This document shows positions 51,603 to 61,027 of a stretch of 64,000 nucleotides of DNA, one piece after another (the stretch's first letter is position 1; each line of letters begins with the position of its first letter). Position numbers and translations under genes: made by a program. The stretch comes from Porticoccus sp964395715 (GTDB lineage: Bacteria > Pseudomonadota > Gammaproteobacteria > Pseudomonadales > Porticoccaceae). Under the pieces are notes generated by a model. The model had not been told where the DNA came from. It ran no database searches and saw only the letters and a list, made by a program, of their open reading frames with translations. The stretch spans positions 594,920-658,919 of the forward strand of contig CAYNAU010000002.1 in assembly GCA_964395715.1 (NCBI GenBank), written 5' to 3'.

Positions 51603-51664
51603 GAGTATGGGTGCTCAAGGAGGCGCACATGATACCGAATGCGCCTGACAATTCAAGAATAAAA

Positions 51665-52021
51665 TCAGGCTTTCAGAACGCCTAACAGCTCTTCCAGTTC
51701 ACCAACAGTCTGGTCAATCAACTGGCGTACCTGCGTTGCCTCAACACGGGCATCATCACCGTTCATACGCTGGCGGGCACCGCCAATGGTGAAGCCCTGA
51801 TCATAGAGCAACGAGCGGATCTGGCGGATTAGGATAACGTCCTGACGCTGGTAGTAACGACGATTTCCCCGTCGTTTCACCGGGCTGAGGTTTGGAAACT
51901 CCTGTTCCCAGTAACGGAGAACGTGAGGTTTGACATCACAGAGATCGCTGACTTCACCGATGGTGAAATAGCGCTTGCCGGGGATGGGCGGCAACTGATC
52001 GTTATTGCTCGGTTCCAGCAT
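51665..52021 (-). CDS. MerR-family transcriptional regulator downstream of ihfA
   Basis: The 118-residue protein has the MerR DNA-binding domain: YFTIGEVSDLCDVKPHVLRYWEQEFPNLSP, then GNRRYYQRQDVILIRQIRSLLYDQGFTI. It lacks a long effector domain. It overlaps ihfA by 20 bases; this position next to ihfA and pheT is conserved in many gammaproteobacteria. Target unknown. Confidence 0.9.
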   Translation of the reverse strand: MLEPSNNDQLPPIPGKRYFTIGEVSDLCDVKPHVLRYWEQEFPNLSPVKRRGNRRYYQRQDVILIRQIRSLLYDQGFTIGGARQRMNGDDARVEATQVRQLIDQTVGELEELLGVLKA

Positions 52022-52304
52022 AGCTTTCCACTCTCGCTTTGAGTTTTTGTCCCGGTTTAAACGTCACCACACGACGTGCTGAAATGGGGATTTCCTCTCC
52101 GGTTTTCGGGTTGCGACCAGGGCGGGTTTTCTTGTCACGTAACTCAAAATTACCAAACCCGGATAATTTAACCTGCTCATTGCTTTCCAACGCGGTGCGA
52201 ATCTCTTCAAAAAAAGATTCAACAATTTCTTTCGCTTCCCGCTTGTTAAGACCCAGATCCTCAAAAAGCATTTCTGCCAATTCAGCTTTTGTCAGTGCCA
52301 CCAT
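52002..52304 (-). CDS. ihfA: integration host factor subunit alpha
   Basis: The 100-residue DNA-bending protein has the HU/IHF core (LTKAELAEMLFEDLGLNKREAKEIVESFFEEI) and the beta-arm GRNPKTGEEIPISARRVVTFKPG. The flexible arm inserts Pro into the minor groove. It follows pheT at five bases. Confidence 0.96.
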   Translation of the reverse strand: MVALTKAELAEMLFEDLGLNKREAKEIVESFFEEIRTALESNEQVKLSGFGNFELRDKKTRPGRNPKTGEEIPISARRVVTFKPGQKLKARVESYAGTEQ

Positions 52305-52309
52305 GATTC

Positions 52310-54694
52310 CTATCCCCTGAGACTTGCCGAAAACTGCTCTTTCATGGCATTAACCACGCTTTCAACAGCCCCATTTATTTCTTCTTCGGTAAGGGTGCGG
52401 GAACTGTCCCTGAACGTCAAGCCCAAACCAACACTTTTTCTATTGTTTTCAATGCCTTTTCCTTGATAGACATCAAATATCTTTAAGTCAATAAGGTAAC
52501 TGCCTGCATTCTGACGAACGGCCATCGAAAGCGCTTCAGCGGACACATCTTGGCCAACAATCAACGCCAGGTCCCGCCGTACCTCAGGGAATTTACTGAT
52601 CCCGCTGAATGCCGGTAACTGCCCGGCGAGCACCTCAGCACTCAGCAGTTCGAATACGTAGACCGGCTGTGAAAGGTCCAACCCCTTCTGCACCCGGGGG
52701 TGTATCCGCCCCACATAACCGACAAGACGGCCTTCCCGCTCCACCCTTGCCGCCTGCCCAGGGTGAAGTGCCGGATGGTTTTCTTCGGCAACGTAGCGAT
52801 ATTCACCGTAACTGCCTGCCTGCTGCAACAGGGCATCTACATCGGCCTTGATATCAAAGAAATCCACACTGTCGTGGCTGTTTGACCAGCGTTCCGGCTC
52901 ACGCGCTCCGGTAATAGCGCCAGCAATCATCGGCTGTTGTTGCAACTGGCCATCCTCCGGTACAAAGCGCAAACCGGTCTCAAAAATTCTCACTCTGCTC
53001 TGCTGGCGATTGAGGTTGCGACGCACCGCAGGCAACAAACCCGACCACAGAGTGGTACGCATAACAGACATATCGCTGGCTATGGGGTTGGCCAGCGCCA
53101 CATTCTCCTGACCCGGCGCGAGATGTTTCTGCACCTCGGGATCAACAAAACAGTAGCTGATGGCCTCCCGGTAGCCCCTCGCAGTCAACTGTTGCCGCAG
53201 CAATGACAGCGAGATATTTTTTTCGTCGCTACCCGCAATTGGCAAATGGGCGCTGATCGTGGTCGTCGGCAGCCGGTTATAGCCGTAGATCCGAGCAATC
53301 TCCTCAATCAGGTCCATCTCAATGGAGATATCAAAACGCCAGCTGGGGACAACACATTTCCAGCCCTGCTCATTTTCAGCGATCACATCCAGTCCGAGAA
53401 GCTCCAGTATTTCACGCACCACACCAGCCTCAAGATCAAGGGCAAGCTGCTGCTTTAACTTGGCACTGGTGAGAACCACCTCTGGCGTTTTCGGCAGATG
53501 TGCTGGCGATGCTTCTGAGACAACGGGACCTGGCTGTCCCCCAACAATATCAACTAACAGGGCCGTTGCCCGCTCAATGGCCGCAGCCTGTAACTGCGGA
53601 TCTACGCCACGTTCAAAGCGATGTGAGGAGTCCGTGTGTAAGCCATAATTTCTAGGGCGACCGGCAATGGCTATCGGGTCAAAGTAGGCACTTTCGAGAA
53701 AGATATCCACGGTTTGCGAATTCACGGATGAATCTTCGCCACCCATGATACCAGCGATCGCCAGGGGTTTTTCACGGTCAGCAATTAACAGCGTATCGCT
53801 GTTCAGTGTGGCCTCGGAGCCATCCAGCAATTTGAGCTTCTCGCCCTGTTTGGCCATACGCACCACGATGCCACCTTGCAGCGTGGACAGATCGAAAGCG
53901 TGCATCGGCTGGCCCAGTTCCAGCATCACGTAGTTAGTGACATCCACCACCGGGTCAATACTGCGCAGACCACTTCGACGCAATTTTTCCTGCAGCCACA
54001 GCGGGGATTCCGCCTTCACGTCAACACCGCGAATAACCCGTCCCACATAACGGGGACAGGAGGCTGGTGCCTGAAGCTCAACCGGGAATACATCCTCGAT
54101 GGATGCCGGTATAGGGGTAAGCTCCGGCGAGGTTGGCGGCTGTGAGTTCAACACGCCTGCCTCACGGGCCAGGCCACGCAAGCTCAGACAGTCGCCGCGA
54201 TTGGGCGTCAAATCCACTTCGATCAGCTGATCGTTGAGGCTGAGGTAATCTCGCAAATCAGCGCCCACCGGAGCAGCGGCTGGCAACTCAAGCAAGCCCT
54301 CGCCATTCTCACCCAGCCCCAGCTCATCTTCACCGCAGAGCATGCCAAACGATTCCACATCACGCAGTTTGGCCTTGCGAATTTTCATATCGTTGGGAAG
54401 CTGGGCGCCAACTGTGGCAAACGGAACTTTTAGCCCGGCTCGGGCATTGGGGGCACCACAGACAACCTGAACCGGGCCGCTGTCGCCACCGGCCACCTGG
54501 CAGACTCTGAGCTTGTCCGCGTTCGGGTGAGGTTCAACCGCAATAATTTCGCCAACCACCACACCACTGAAGGCTGGCGCCACCGGTTCTACCGCATCCA
54601 CTTCGAGGCCGGCCATGGTTAACTGGGCCACCAGCTCTGTGGTTTCAATTGCAGGGTTAACCCATTCCCTTAACCAGGATTCACTGAATTTCAT
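52310..54694 (-). CDS. pheT: phenylalanyl-tRNA synthetase beta subunit
   Basis: The 794-residue protein has an N-terminal tRNA-binding domain (about 39-150; EIIAVEPHPNADKLRVCQV), B3/B4 and B5 domains, and a C-terminal FDX-ACB domain (FSGISKFPEVRRDLALIV). It joins PheS in the heterotetramer. Length and order are normal. Confidence 0.96.
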   Translation of the reverse strand: MKFSESWLREWVNPAIETTELVAQLTMAGLEVDAVEPVAPAFSGVVVGEIIAVEPHPNADKLRVCQVAGGDSGPVQVVCGAPNARAGLKVPFATVGAQLPNDMKIRKAKLRDVESFGMLCGEDELGLGENGEGLLELPAAAPVGADLRDYLSLNDQLIEVDLTPNRGDCLSLRGLAREAGVLNSQPPTSPELTPIPASIEDVFPVELQAPASCPRYVGRVIRGVDVKAESPLWLQEKLRRSGLRSIDPVVDVTNYVMLELGQPMHAFDLSTLQGGIVVRMAKQGEKLKLLDGSEATLNSDTLLIADREKPLAIAGIMGGEDSSVNSQTVDIFLESAYFDPIAIAGRPRNYGLHTDSSHRFERGVDPQLQAAAIERATALLVDIVGGQPGPVVSEASPAHLPKTPEVVLTSAKLKQQLALDLEAGVVREILELLGLDVIAENEQGWKCVVPSWRFDISIEMDLIEEIARIYGYNRLPTTTISAHLPIAGSDEKNISLSLLRQQLTARGYREAISYCFVDPEVQKHLAPGQENVALANPIASDMSVMRTTLWSGLLPAVRRNLNRQQSRVRIFETGLRFVPEDGQLQQQPMIAGAITGAREPERWSNSHDSVDFFDIKADVDALLQQAGSYGEYRYVAEENHPALHPGQAARVEREGRLVGYVGRIHPRVQKGLDLSQPVYVFELLSAEVLAGQLPAFSGISKFPEVRRDLALIVGQDVSAEALSMAVRQNAGSYLIDLKIFDVYQGKGIENNRKSVGLGLTFRDSSRTLTEEEINGAVESVVNAMKEQFSASLRG

Positions 54695-54744
54695 TACTCA
54701 CCAAATCTGTTGTTTACTTTAGGAAACAATGTATCTAATTGTTT

Positions 54745-55758
54745 TTAAAACTGATTCAAGAATTGCAGATCATTCTCAAAAAACAGCCGCAAGTCGTTGA
54801 CGCCATAGCGCAACATGGCGAGACGCTCCACACCCATGCCAAAAGCAAATCCAGAAAATTCTTCTGCATCAATCTTGCAGTGGGCAAACACATTGGGGTG
54901 AACCATGCCGCAACCCATCACTTCCAGCCAGCCCGTATTCTTACAAATACGGCAACCTGCCCCACGACAATTCGTACACTGGATGTCTACCTCGGCAGAG
55001 GGCTCAGTAAAGGGAAAATAGGAGGGCCGGAAACGCACAGGAAGATCCGCCTCGAAGAAAGCTTTGAGAAACTGATCAATGGTCCCCTTGAGATCAGCCA
55101 TGCTGACATCACGATCCACTACTAGCCCTTCCACCTGGTGAAACATAGGGGTATGGGTCAGATCGGAATCACAGCGATAGACGCGACCAGGACAGATGAT
55201 GCGAATCGGGGGCGCCTGGGTTTCCATGGTGCGAATCTGTACCGGCGAAGTATGGGTTCTCAACACCGTGTTCTCGGAGACGTAGAAGGTATCATGCATA
55301 GCCCGCGCCGGGTGATGGGCAGGAATATTTAGGGCCTCAAAATTATGGTAGTCGTCTTCAATTTCAGGTCCCTCTTCCACCTTGTAACCCACTTGGGTGA
55401 AGAAGGATTCTATGCGTTCCATCGTGTGGGTGATGAGATGCAGACCACCACTTTCCTCACCGCGGCCCGGCAAGGTAACGTCCACCGACTCCTTGGCCAG
55501 TTGCTCCTCTACGGCAGCATTTTCCAGGCTGTCCCGGCGCACGTTGATCTGCACTTGTAGGTGTTGTTTGACTTCGTTAATTCTGGCACCCGCGGCCGGG
55601 CGGTCTTCAGCAGACAACTTGCCCAACCCCTTCAGGAGATCGGTCAACTTGCCCTTCTTACCCAGAAACTCCACCCGCACCTGGTCGAGCGCGGCAAGGC
55701 CATCTGCCTGATCAATGGCCTGCTGTGCCTCGCTGGCCAGAAGCTCCAGATTTTCCAT
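54745..55758 (-). CDS. pheS: phenylalanyl-tRNA synthetase alpha subunit
   Basis: The catalytic class II subunit has 337 residues and shows motif 2 (FHQVEGLVVDRDVSMADL) and motif 3 (GFAFGMGVERLAMLRYG). ATG 55758 is used, eight bases after AAGG, rather than an in-frame GTG two codons upstream. A terminator-like hairpin sits between rplT and pheS and might attenuate transcription into pheST. Confidence 0.96.
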   Translation of the reverse strand: MENLELLASEAQQAIDQADGLAALDQVRVEFLGKKGKLTDLLKGLGKLSAEDRPAAGARINEVKQHLQVQINVRRDSLENAAVEEQLAKESVDVTLPGRGEESGGLHLITHTMERIESFFTQVGYKVEEGPEIEDDYHNFEALNIPAHHPARAMHDTFYVSENTVLRTHTSPVQIRTMETQAPPIRIICPGRVYRCDSDLTHTPMFHQVEGLVVDRDVSMADLKGTIDQFLKAFFEADLPVRFRPSYFPFTEPSAEVDIQCTNCRGAGCRICKNTGWLEVMGCGMVHPNVFAHCKIDAEEFSGFAFGMGVERLAMLRYGVNDLRLFFENDLQFLNQF

Positions 55759-55790
55759 AGTCACAACCTTTACAAGGAGTTATTAGTAAT

Positions 55791-55825
55791 AAAAAAAGGG
55801 AAAGAGCGGCGGCCCTTTCCCTTTT
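55791..55825 (-). terminator. terminator or attenuator between rplT and pheS
   Basis: On the minus strand GGGAAAG/CTTTCCC arms are followed by seven T residues. Its position before pheST recalls the E. coli pheM attenuator, but no Phe-rich leader peptide is visible. Confidence 0.75.
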
Positions 55826-55836
55826 CAATTGGCGGT

Positions 55837-55864
55837 ATTCACTACCGGCGTACCGATAGTGAAT
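55837..55864 (-). other. second hairpin upstream of pheS
   Basis: ATTCACTA/TAGTGAAT arms enclose a 12-base loop directly after the rplT stop codon. It may compete with, or add to, the downstream terminator. Confidence 0.4.
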
Positions 55865-55865
55865 A

Positions 55866-56222
55866 TTAAGCCAGGGCAGCCTTCGCCTGTTCTACAACAG
55901 CGGCAAAAGCAGCCTTATCGTGAACAGCCAGATCCGCCAAAACACGACGATCAAGTTCGATGTTGGCTCTTTTCAGGCCAGCAATCAGGCGGCTGTAACT
56001 CATACCCTCAACACGGGACTGAGCGTTGATACGGGTAATCCAAAGAGCGCGAAAAGTACGTTTCTTGACGCGACGGTCACGGTAGGCGTACTGGCCAGCT
56101 TTGGTTACTGCCTGTTTGGCAACACGAAATACCCGGCTGCGAGCGCCGTAGTAACCTTTTGCTGCCTTCAGGATTTTCTTGTGGCGACGGTGTGCGGTGA
56201 CACCTCGTTTTACACGTGGCAT
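55866..56222 (-). CDS. rplT: 50S ribosomal protein bL20
   Basis: The 118-residue basic protein starts MPRVKRGVTAHRRHKKILK and contains GYYGARSRVFRVAKQAV and RALWITRINA, hallmarks of L20, a ribosome assembly protein and translational repressor of the infC operon in E. coli. Confidence 0.97.
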   Translation of the reverse strand: MPRVKRGVTAHRRHKKILKAAKGYYGARSRVFRVAKQAVTKAGQYAYRDRRVKKRTFRALWITRINAQSRVEGMSYSRLIAGLKRANIELDRRVLADLAVHDKAAFAAVVEQAKAALA

Positions 56223-56251
56223 ATCAATATCCTCTCAAATAAATCAGCTAA

Positions 56252-56443
56252 TCAGGAACGCAGCATGCGATCGACCAGTGGTGCATCAGAACCGTTCATG
56301 GTGCTGGTGCCCCGCAGATGACGCTTACGCTTCTGGGACATTTTTGTGAGGATATGACTTCTGTTAGCGTGCTTGTGCTTGTAGCCAGCGCTGGTTTTCT
56401 TGAAGCGCTTGGCCGCACCGCTATGGGCTTTTGCTTTTGGCAT
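56252..56443 (-). CDS. rpmI: 50S ribosomal protein bL35
   Basis: The 63-residue protein begins MPKAKAHSGAAKRFKKTSAG and ends with RHLRGTSTMNGSDAPLVDRML. It sits between infC and rplT as usual. Confidence 0.96.
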   Translation of the reverse strand: MPKAKAHSGAAKRFKKTSAGYKHKHANRSHILTKMSQKRKRHLRGTSTMNGSDAPLVDRMLRS

Positions 56444-56564
56444 TTTGGTTCTCCGTTTTATGACGGGTTACTAATATGGAGAAGTCACTCCCGGACAGTC
56501 TGCCAAAGGCTGAACGCGGGTAGTGCCGTAGGTATTAATTGTGGGATGAACCACTGCTTACGGA

Positions 56565-57110
56565 TTACTTCTTCCTGCTCTTGGGGGCAATCACCATAGT
56601 GAGTTGACGCCCTTCCATTTTGGGGAACTGTTCAACGGTTCCCAGTTCCTCAAGGTCCTGCTCAATGCGTTTGAGCATTTCCATACCGAGTTCCTGGTGA
56701 GCCATCTCACGACCTCGAAACCTCAGGGTTATCTTGGCCTTGTCCCCATTTTCGAGGAACCGGATCAGGTTACGTAACTTGATCTGGTAATCCCCAATGT
56801 CCGTTCCCGGACGAAACTTCATTTCCTTAACCTGAGTCTGCTTCTGCTTCTTGCGCTGCGCAGCCTGCTGCTTTTTAGCTTCGAACAGCTTTTTGCCGTA
56901 GTCCATGACCTTGCAGACCGGCGGCTCGGCATCGGGTGAAATTTCTACCAGATCCAAGCCGGCTGCCGTCGCTGCACTCAAGGCTTCTTCAATACTGACA
57001 ATGCCAGCCTGTTCGCCTTCGGCATTGATCAAACGCACTTCGAGAACATCGATCTCTTCATTCATTCGAGACCGTTTTGCTGTCCCCTTGCCATAGTTTT
57101 TCTTGATAAT
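56565..57110 (-). CDS. infC: translation initiation factor IF-3 (AUU start)
   Basis: The 181-residue factor prevents early subunit joining. The N-domain has VRLINAEGEQAGIVSIEEAL, and the C-domain VKEMKFRPGTDIGDYQIKL. No ATG precedes the conserved region; ATT at 57110, five bases after GGAG, is the natural start, as in E. coli, where the rare AUU codon lets IF-3 control its own synthesis. It starts 13 bases after thrS ends. Confidence 0.93.
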   Translation of the reverse strand: MIKKNYGKGTAKRSRMNEEIDVLEVRLINAEGEQAGIVSIEEALSAATAAGLDLVEISPDAEPPVCKVMDYGKKLFEAKKQQAAQRKKQKQTQVKEMKFRPGTDIGDYQIKLRNLIRFLENGDKAKITLRFRGREMAHQELGMEMLKRIEQDLEELGTVEQFPKMEGRQLTMVIAPKSRKK

Positions 57111-57123
57111 CCAATCTCCGACT

Positions 57124-59049
57124 TCAGTCTTGTAAACGAACGCGACCGCGGCGTTTGACGTCTTGGGCGAGAAGCTCTGCAAAGGCTGAAACCTGCATAG
57201 TGCCGAGGTCTTCACCGCTCCGGGTACGTACTGCCACGGTCTGCGTTTCTACCTCCCGATCACCGATTACCAGTAGATAGGGAGTCTTCTGAATTGTGTG
57301 CTCGCGGATTTTAAAGCCGATCTTTTCGTTTCTCAAGTCATTTTCAACCCGGAACCCCTTGTTTTTCAAGGCATCCACCACGCCAGACACATATTCAGCC
57401 TGGGAATCGGTGATATTCATCACCACCGCCTGGCAGGGAGCCAGCCAGGTGGGAAAGGCACCTTCATAGTGTTCAATCAAAATACCGATAAAACGCTCGA
57501 AGGAACCGAGGATGGCTCGGTGCAACATCACCGGCACCTGCCGGGAGCCGTCTTCCGAGACATATTGGGCATCCAGGCGGCCGGGCATGGAAAAATCCAC
57601 CTGAATAGTACCGCACTGCCAGACGCGTTCCAGACAGTCTTTTAGGGAAAATTCAATTTTTGGCCCGTAAAAGGCGCCTTCTCCAGGCAATAACTCGTAA
57701 TTCAGCCCTTTGGCAACCAGCGCGTCCGCCAGTGCTTTCTCGGCTTTATCCCAGACGTCATCACTGCCGACGCGCTGCTCCGGTCGGGTGGAGAGGCGAA
57801 TAATCACATCCTCGAAACCGAAGTCTTTGTAGACCTCGAACAACAAATCGGTGAACACCGAAACTTCGCTCTGAATCTGTGATTCGGCACAGAAAATATG
57901 GGCATCATCCTGGACGAAACCACGAACCCGCATCAGGCCCTGCAGCGTGCCTGAGGCTTCATTTCGGTGACAGGAACCGAATTCCGCCAGTCGCAGCGGC
58001 AGATCACGGTAGCTTTTCAGCCCCTGATTAAAGACCTGGATGTGACAGGGGCAGTTCATGGGTTTAACCGCGTAGTCCCTGGCCTCGGATTCAACCGTAA
58101 ACATGTTGTCGCGAAACTTGTCCCAGTGCCCGGAACGTTCCCATAACGTGCGATCGACCACCTGCGGCGTTTTAATTTCCCGGTAGCCGTTGCGAATCTG
58201 CACATCACGCATGTAGCTTTCAATCTGGGTGTAGACGCTCCACCCCTTGGGATGCCAGAACACCATTCCTGGCGCCTCTTCCTGCAGGTGGAACAGGTCA
58301 AACTTCTTGGCCAGCTTGCGGTGATCCCGTTTTTCGGCTTCTTCCAAACGATGTAGGTAAGCTTTCAGCTCTTTTTTGCTGGTCCAGGCAGTGCCATAAA
58401 TACGTTGCAGCATTTCGTTGTTTGAGTCACCTCGCCAGTAGGCCCCGGCGACTTTCATCAACTTGAAATACTTCAGCTTGCCCGTGGACGGCACGTGGGG
58501 GCCACGACAGAGATCTTCAAAATCGCCCTGGCGATAAAGGGACAACTCTTCATTACTGGGAATGCTCTCAATGATCTCTGCCTTGTAGGCCTCTCCGAGG
58601 CCCCGGAAATAGCTCACCGCATCGTCCCGGGAAAGTACGCGACGCTCCACGTCGCTGTCTGCCTCTGACAGCTCGGTCATTTTTGCCTCAATAGCCTCCA
58701 GATCTTCCGGCGTAAAGGGGCGCTCGTAGGCGAAGTCGTAATAGAAACCGTTTTCAATCACAGGGCCAATGGTGACCTGTGCCTCAGGAAACAGTTGTTT
58801 CACCGCCTGCGCCAGCAAATGGGCAGTGGAGTGACGAATGATTTCCAACCCTTCATCCGAGCGCTCGGTGATAATGGCCAGCTCAGCATCCTGCTCAATG
58901 ACATGAGACGTGTCCAGCAGCTGCTCATCTATCTTGCCCGCCAGGGCCGCTTTGGCCAGGCCCGGGCCGATATCGGCGGCTATCTCGTGAATGGAAACAG
59001 GTTTTGAATAGGTGCGTTGACTGCCGTCAGGAAGGGTAATTACAGGCAT
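57124..59049 (-). CDS. thrS: threonyl-tRNA synthetase
   Basis: The 641-residue class II enzyme has an N-terminal TGS domain (MPVITLPDGSQRTYSKPVSI), an editing domain with HSTAHLLAQAV, motif 2 (FGSCHRNEASGTLQGLMRVRGF) and motif 3 (VMLHRAILGSFERFIGILIEH), and an anticodon domain at the C-terminus. ATG 59049 gives the usual N-terminus. It begins the thrS-infC-rpmI-rplT-pheST operon. Confidence 0.96.
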   Translation of the reverse strand: MPVITLPDGSQRTYSKPVSIHEIAADIGPGLAKAALAGKIDEQLLDTSHVIEQDAELAIITERSDEGLEIIRHSTAHLLAQAVKQLFPEAQVTIGPVIENGFYYDFAYERPFTPEDLEAIEAKMTELSEADSDVERRVLSRDDAVSYFRGLGEAYKAEIIESIPSNEELSLYRQGDFEDLCRGPHVPSTGKLKYFKLMKVAGAYWRGDSNNEMLQRIYGTAWTSKKELKAYLHRLEEAEKRDHRKLAKKFDLFHLQEEAPGMVFWHPKGWSVYTQIESYMRDVQIRNGYREIKTPQVVDRTLWERSGHWDKFRDNMFTVESEARDYAVKPMNCPCHIQVFNQGLKSYRDLPLRLAEFGSCHRNEASGTLQGLMRVRGFVQDDAHIFCAESQIQSEVSVFTDLLFEVYKDFGFEDVIIRLSTRPEQRVGSDDVWDKAEKALADALVAKGLNYELLPGEGAFYGPKIEFSLKDCLERVWQCGTIQVDFSMPGRLDAQYVSEDGSRQVPVMLHRAILGSFERFIGILIEHYEGAFPTWLAPCQAVVMNITDSQAEYVSGVVDALKNKGFRVENDLRNEKIGFKIREHTIQKTPYLLVIGDREVETQTVAVRTRSGEDLGTMQVSAFAELLAQDVKRRGRVRLQD

Positions 59050-59253
59050 TGTGCGATCCTTTCCAGTGGTGACCCCTACCAAAGGCCACATGGTTTATGC
59101 TGCATTGCAGCGCCAAAAGAGTGAGCCGGCCATTCTACCGCCATCACATTGAGAATCAAACCGTTATCCCGCCCGAAAAGCCGCGATTCGGGCTTGTCAT
59201 GCTGCAGGTCGGCTGGTAAATTACGCGCCTCTTCGCAGAGCTTCAAGACAGCA

Positions 59254-59329
59254 GGCACGTAGCTCAGTTGGTTAGAGCACCACCTTGACATGGTGGGGGT
59301 CGGTGGTTCGAATCCACTCGTGCCTACCA
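59254..59329 (+). tRNA. tRNA-Val(GAC)
   Basis: The 76-nt tRNA has GGCACGT/TCGTGCC-like acceptor pairing, anticodon loop TTGACAT between CCACC and GGTGG (anticodon GAC), GGTTCGAATCC in the T-arm, and encoded CCA. Confidence 0.95.
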
Positions 59330-59335
59330 AACAAG

Positions 59336-59365
59336 AAAGCCCACCCCAACGGTGGGCTTTTTTTT
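59336..59365 (+). terminator. terminator after tRNA-Val
   Basis: GCCCACC-CCAAC-GGTGGGC is followed by eight T residues, nine bases past the tRNA. Confidence 0.9.
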
Positions 59366-59457
59366 GCCTGCTGTTTGCAGCCAAGCCGGGTGCACAAAAA
59401 TTGCCAGCAGGGTTACACTGCGCCCTGCTCAAAATGACAGATAATGAGGAACCCCCC

Positions 59458-59826
59458 ATGCCGAGAATACTAATAGCCACCCTTACACTGTGTTTGTTCC
59501 TGGCGGGCTGTGCCACTTCCGCAGAAAAAACTGCTCTTCAAACGGTTGAGGGCAAACCTATCAGCCAGTTGGTAAAAATGTTCGGGGAACCGGATGGGCA
59601 GTCCAGCAAGGGGGATATGACCATTTATTACTGGCAGCAAACCGAGCGAACACAGTTACAGAACACCAAAAAGGATACCGCCTTCACCAACAACACCATT
59701 GATGTCAGCTGCCGTCTTTACGCGCATACGGACAGCAACGAGATTATCGAAAAAACCAAACTTCAGGGTGACTATTACGTCTGTGGTTTTTTCACCCACA
59801 AGCTCAAGACCTATGGTCGCCGCTAA
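59458..59826 (+). CDS. small lipoprotein, OmlA/SmpA-like
   Basis: The 122-residue protein has a lipoprotein signal (MPRILIATLTLCLFLAGC, Cys18). The short domain KPISQLVKMFGEPDGQSSKGDMTIYYWQQ is of the type found in SmpA/OmlA-like small outer-membrane lipoproteins. Two late Cys (SCRLY and YVCGF) may pair. Family membership is tentative. Confidence 0.72.
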   Translation: MPRILIATLTLCLFLAGCATSAEKTALQTVEGKPISQLVKMFGEPDGQSSKGDMTIYYWQQTERTQLQNTKKDTAFTNNTIDVSCRLYAHTDSNEIIEKTKLQGDYYVCGFFTHKLKTYGRR

Positions 59827-59912
59827 TCTGCAACTATTTTGATCGCGGCGGGTCTACCGTGTAACACTTGGTGATCGAAACCAACGTCCGTAAACAGAAT
59901 AAAGGCACTCAG

Positions 59913-60314
59913 ATGAATAAATTAATTGTTTCAGCTATAGCCGTCCTGCTGCTGATGACAGCTAATGTGCAGGCTGCAGATGGCGACAGTTATACCTGCA
60001 CAATTGCCAGCATCTATCGAACCGGTGCCGGGGCTTCTGTTGACGCCAATGGCGAAACGTTTAAATTCAGCATCAGTGGCGATGTGCTGACCATCACTAA
60101 CAGCAGTGGCAACAAAACTGAACATCACGACCTGAAGCCGCAGATCAATAACAACTTTGCGGTCATGGCTAAAAATGAAGGTATGATCTTTTCCTACCGT
60201 TTTGGCAGCGGTGCTTTTGAGTGGTCCACCGGAATCGGAGAGTCCGGTTTTAGTCGGGACTTGGGACACAGCGGCCAGCAAATGCGGTTTGCCGGTACCT
60301 GTGCCGCAGATTAA
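59913..60314 (+). CDS. secreted hypothetical protein
   Basis: The 133-residue product has a signal peptide (MNKLIVSAIAVLLLMTANVQA, cleavage VQA-A). The mature part is a likely beta-rich domain with two Cys (YTCTIASI and AGTCAAD). ATG 59913 is chosen over an earlier ATG at 59868 because it exposes the signal. No family is recognised. It is followed by a terminator. Confidence 0.75.
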   Translation: MNKLIVSAIAVLLLMTANVQAADGDSYTCTIASIYRTGAGASVDANGETFKFSISGDVLTITNSSGNKTEHHDLKPQINNNFAVMAKNEGMIFSYRFGSGAFEWSTGIGESGFSRDLGHSGQQMRFAGTCAAD

Positions 60315-60336
60315 CGCTGAAACATCGCATATTGAT

Positions 60337-60362
60337 AAGCCCACCTTCAAGGTGGGCTTTTT
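60337..60362 (+). terminator. rho-independent terminator
   Basis: GCCCACC-TTCAA-GGTGGGC is followed by five T residues, 24 bases after the preceding stop codon. Confidence 0.88.
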
Positions 60363-60415
60363 GCTTACCGGGTTTATCTCTTCACTGAACGTTGCACCTG
60401 GCGATCAAGCTACCT

Positions 60416-61027
60416 CTAATCACCCGTTGCTCCCAGCACAAGATGCTTTTCAACCAGGTCCAGCGGTGCCAATGTAATGATCGGAATGCCTTTTCCAGCA
60501 ATCGCCTGCCGACCCTTTTCGTAGACTTTTTCCAGCACAAAGCCCAGTGCGCCAACCTGGCAGCCACTCTCAGCCAGGAGCTGTAACATGCCCCTGACCG
60601 TCTGACCGCTGCCTAGAAAATCATCGATCAAGACCACTTTATCCCTAGCTGACAGGTAGTCGGCACAAATACTCAGCTCAACCCGTCTCCCCTTGGTATG
60701 ACTGGGAACGGTTACGGAATAACAATCACCCACCATGGTCGATGGGCGCTGTTTTCTGGCGAAGACCATCGGAACACCCAGTGCCTGCGCTGTTACCAAT
60801 GCCGGCGCTATACCGCTGGTTTCGGCCGTCACCACAAGGGTGATGCCACCAATTCCACGATGCGCTAATTGCCGTGCAAACTCTTCTCCAATCTCTGTCA
60901 TCAAGCCTGTGTCGATACGATGGTTCAGAAAGCGGCCGGCATGAACCAAGCCCTCGCCGAGATGATGAATTCGGGAAAAGATGCGTTGAGCCAGTGGCTC
61001 GGTCTGAGATTCGGGTAACGGCATCAT
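60416..61027 (-). CDS. xpt: xanthine phosphoribosyltransferase-like purine PRTase (Xpt type)
   Basis: The 203-residue type I PRTase resembles the Bacillus Xpt: AGRFLNHRIDTGLMTEIGEEFARQL, then TAETSGIAPALVTAQALGVPMVFARK, and the PRPP loop VVLIDDFLGSGQT. It would salvage xanthine (or another purine) to its nucleotide. Its start overlaps the next PRTase gene by four bases. The Xpt type is less usual in gammaproteobacteria than Gpt. Confidence 0.85.
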   Translation of the reverse strand: MMPLPESQTEPLAQRIFSRIHHLGEGLVHAGRFLNHRIDTGLMTEIGEEFARQLAHRGIGGITLVVTAETSGIAPALVTAQALGVPMVFARKQRPSTMVGDCYSVTVPSHTKGRRVELSICADYLSARDKVVLIDDFLGSGQTVRGMLQLLAESGCQVGALGFVLEKVYEKGRQAIAGKGIPIITLAPLDLVEKHLVLGATGD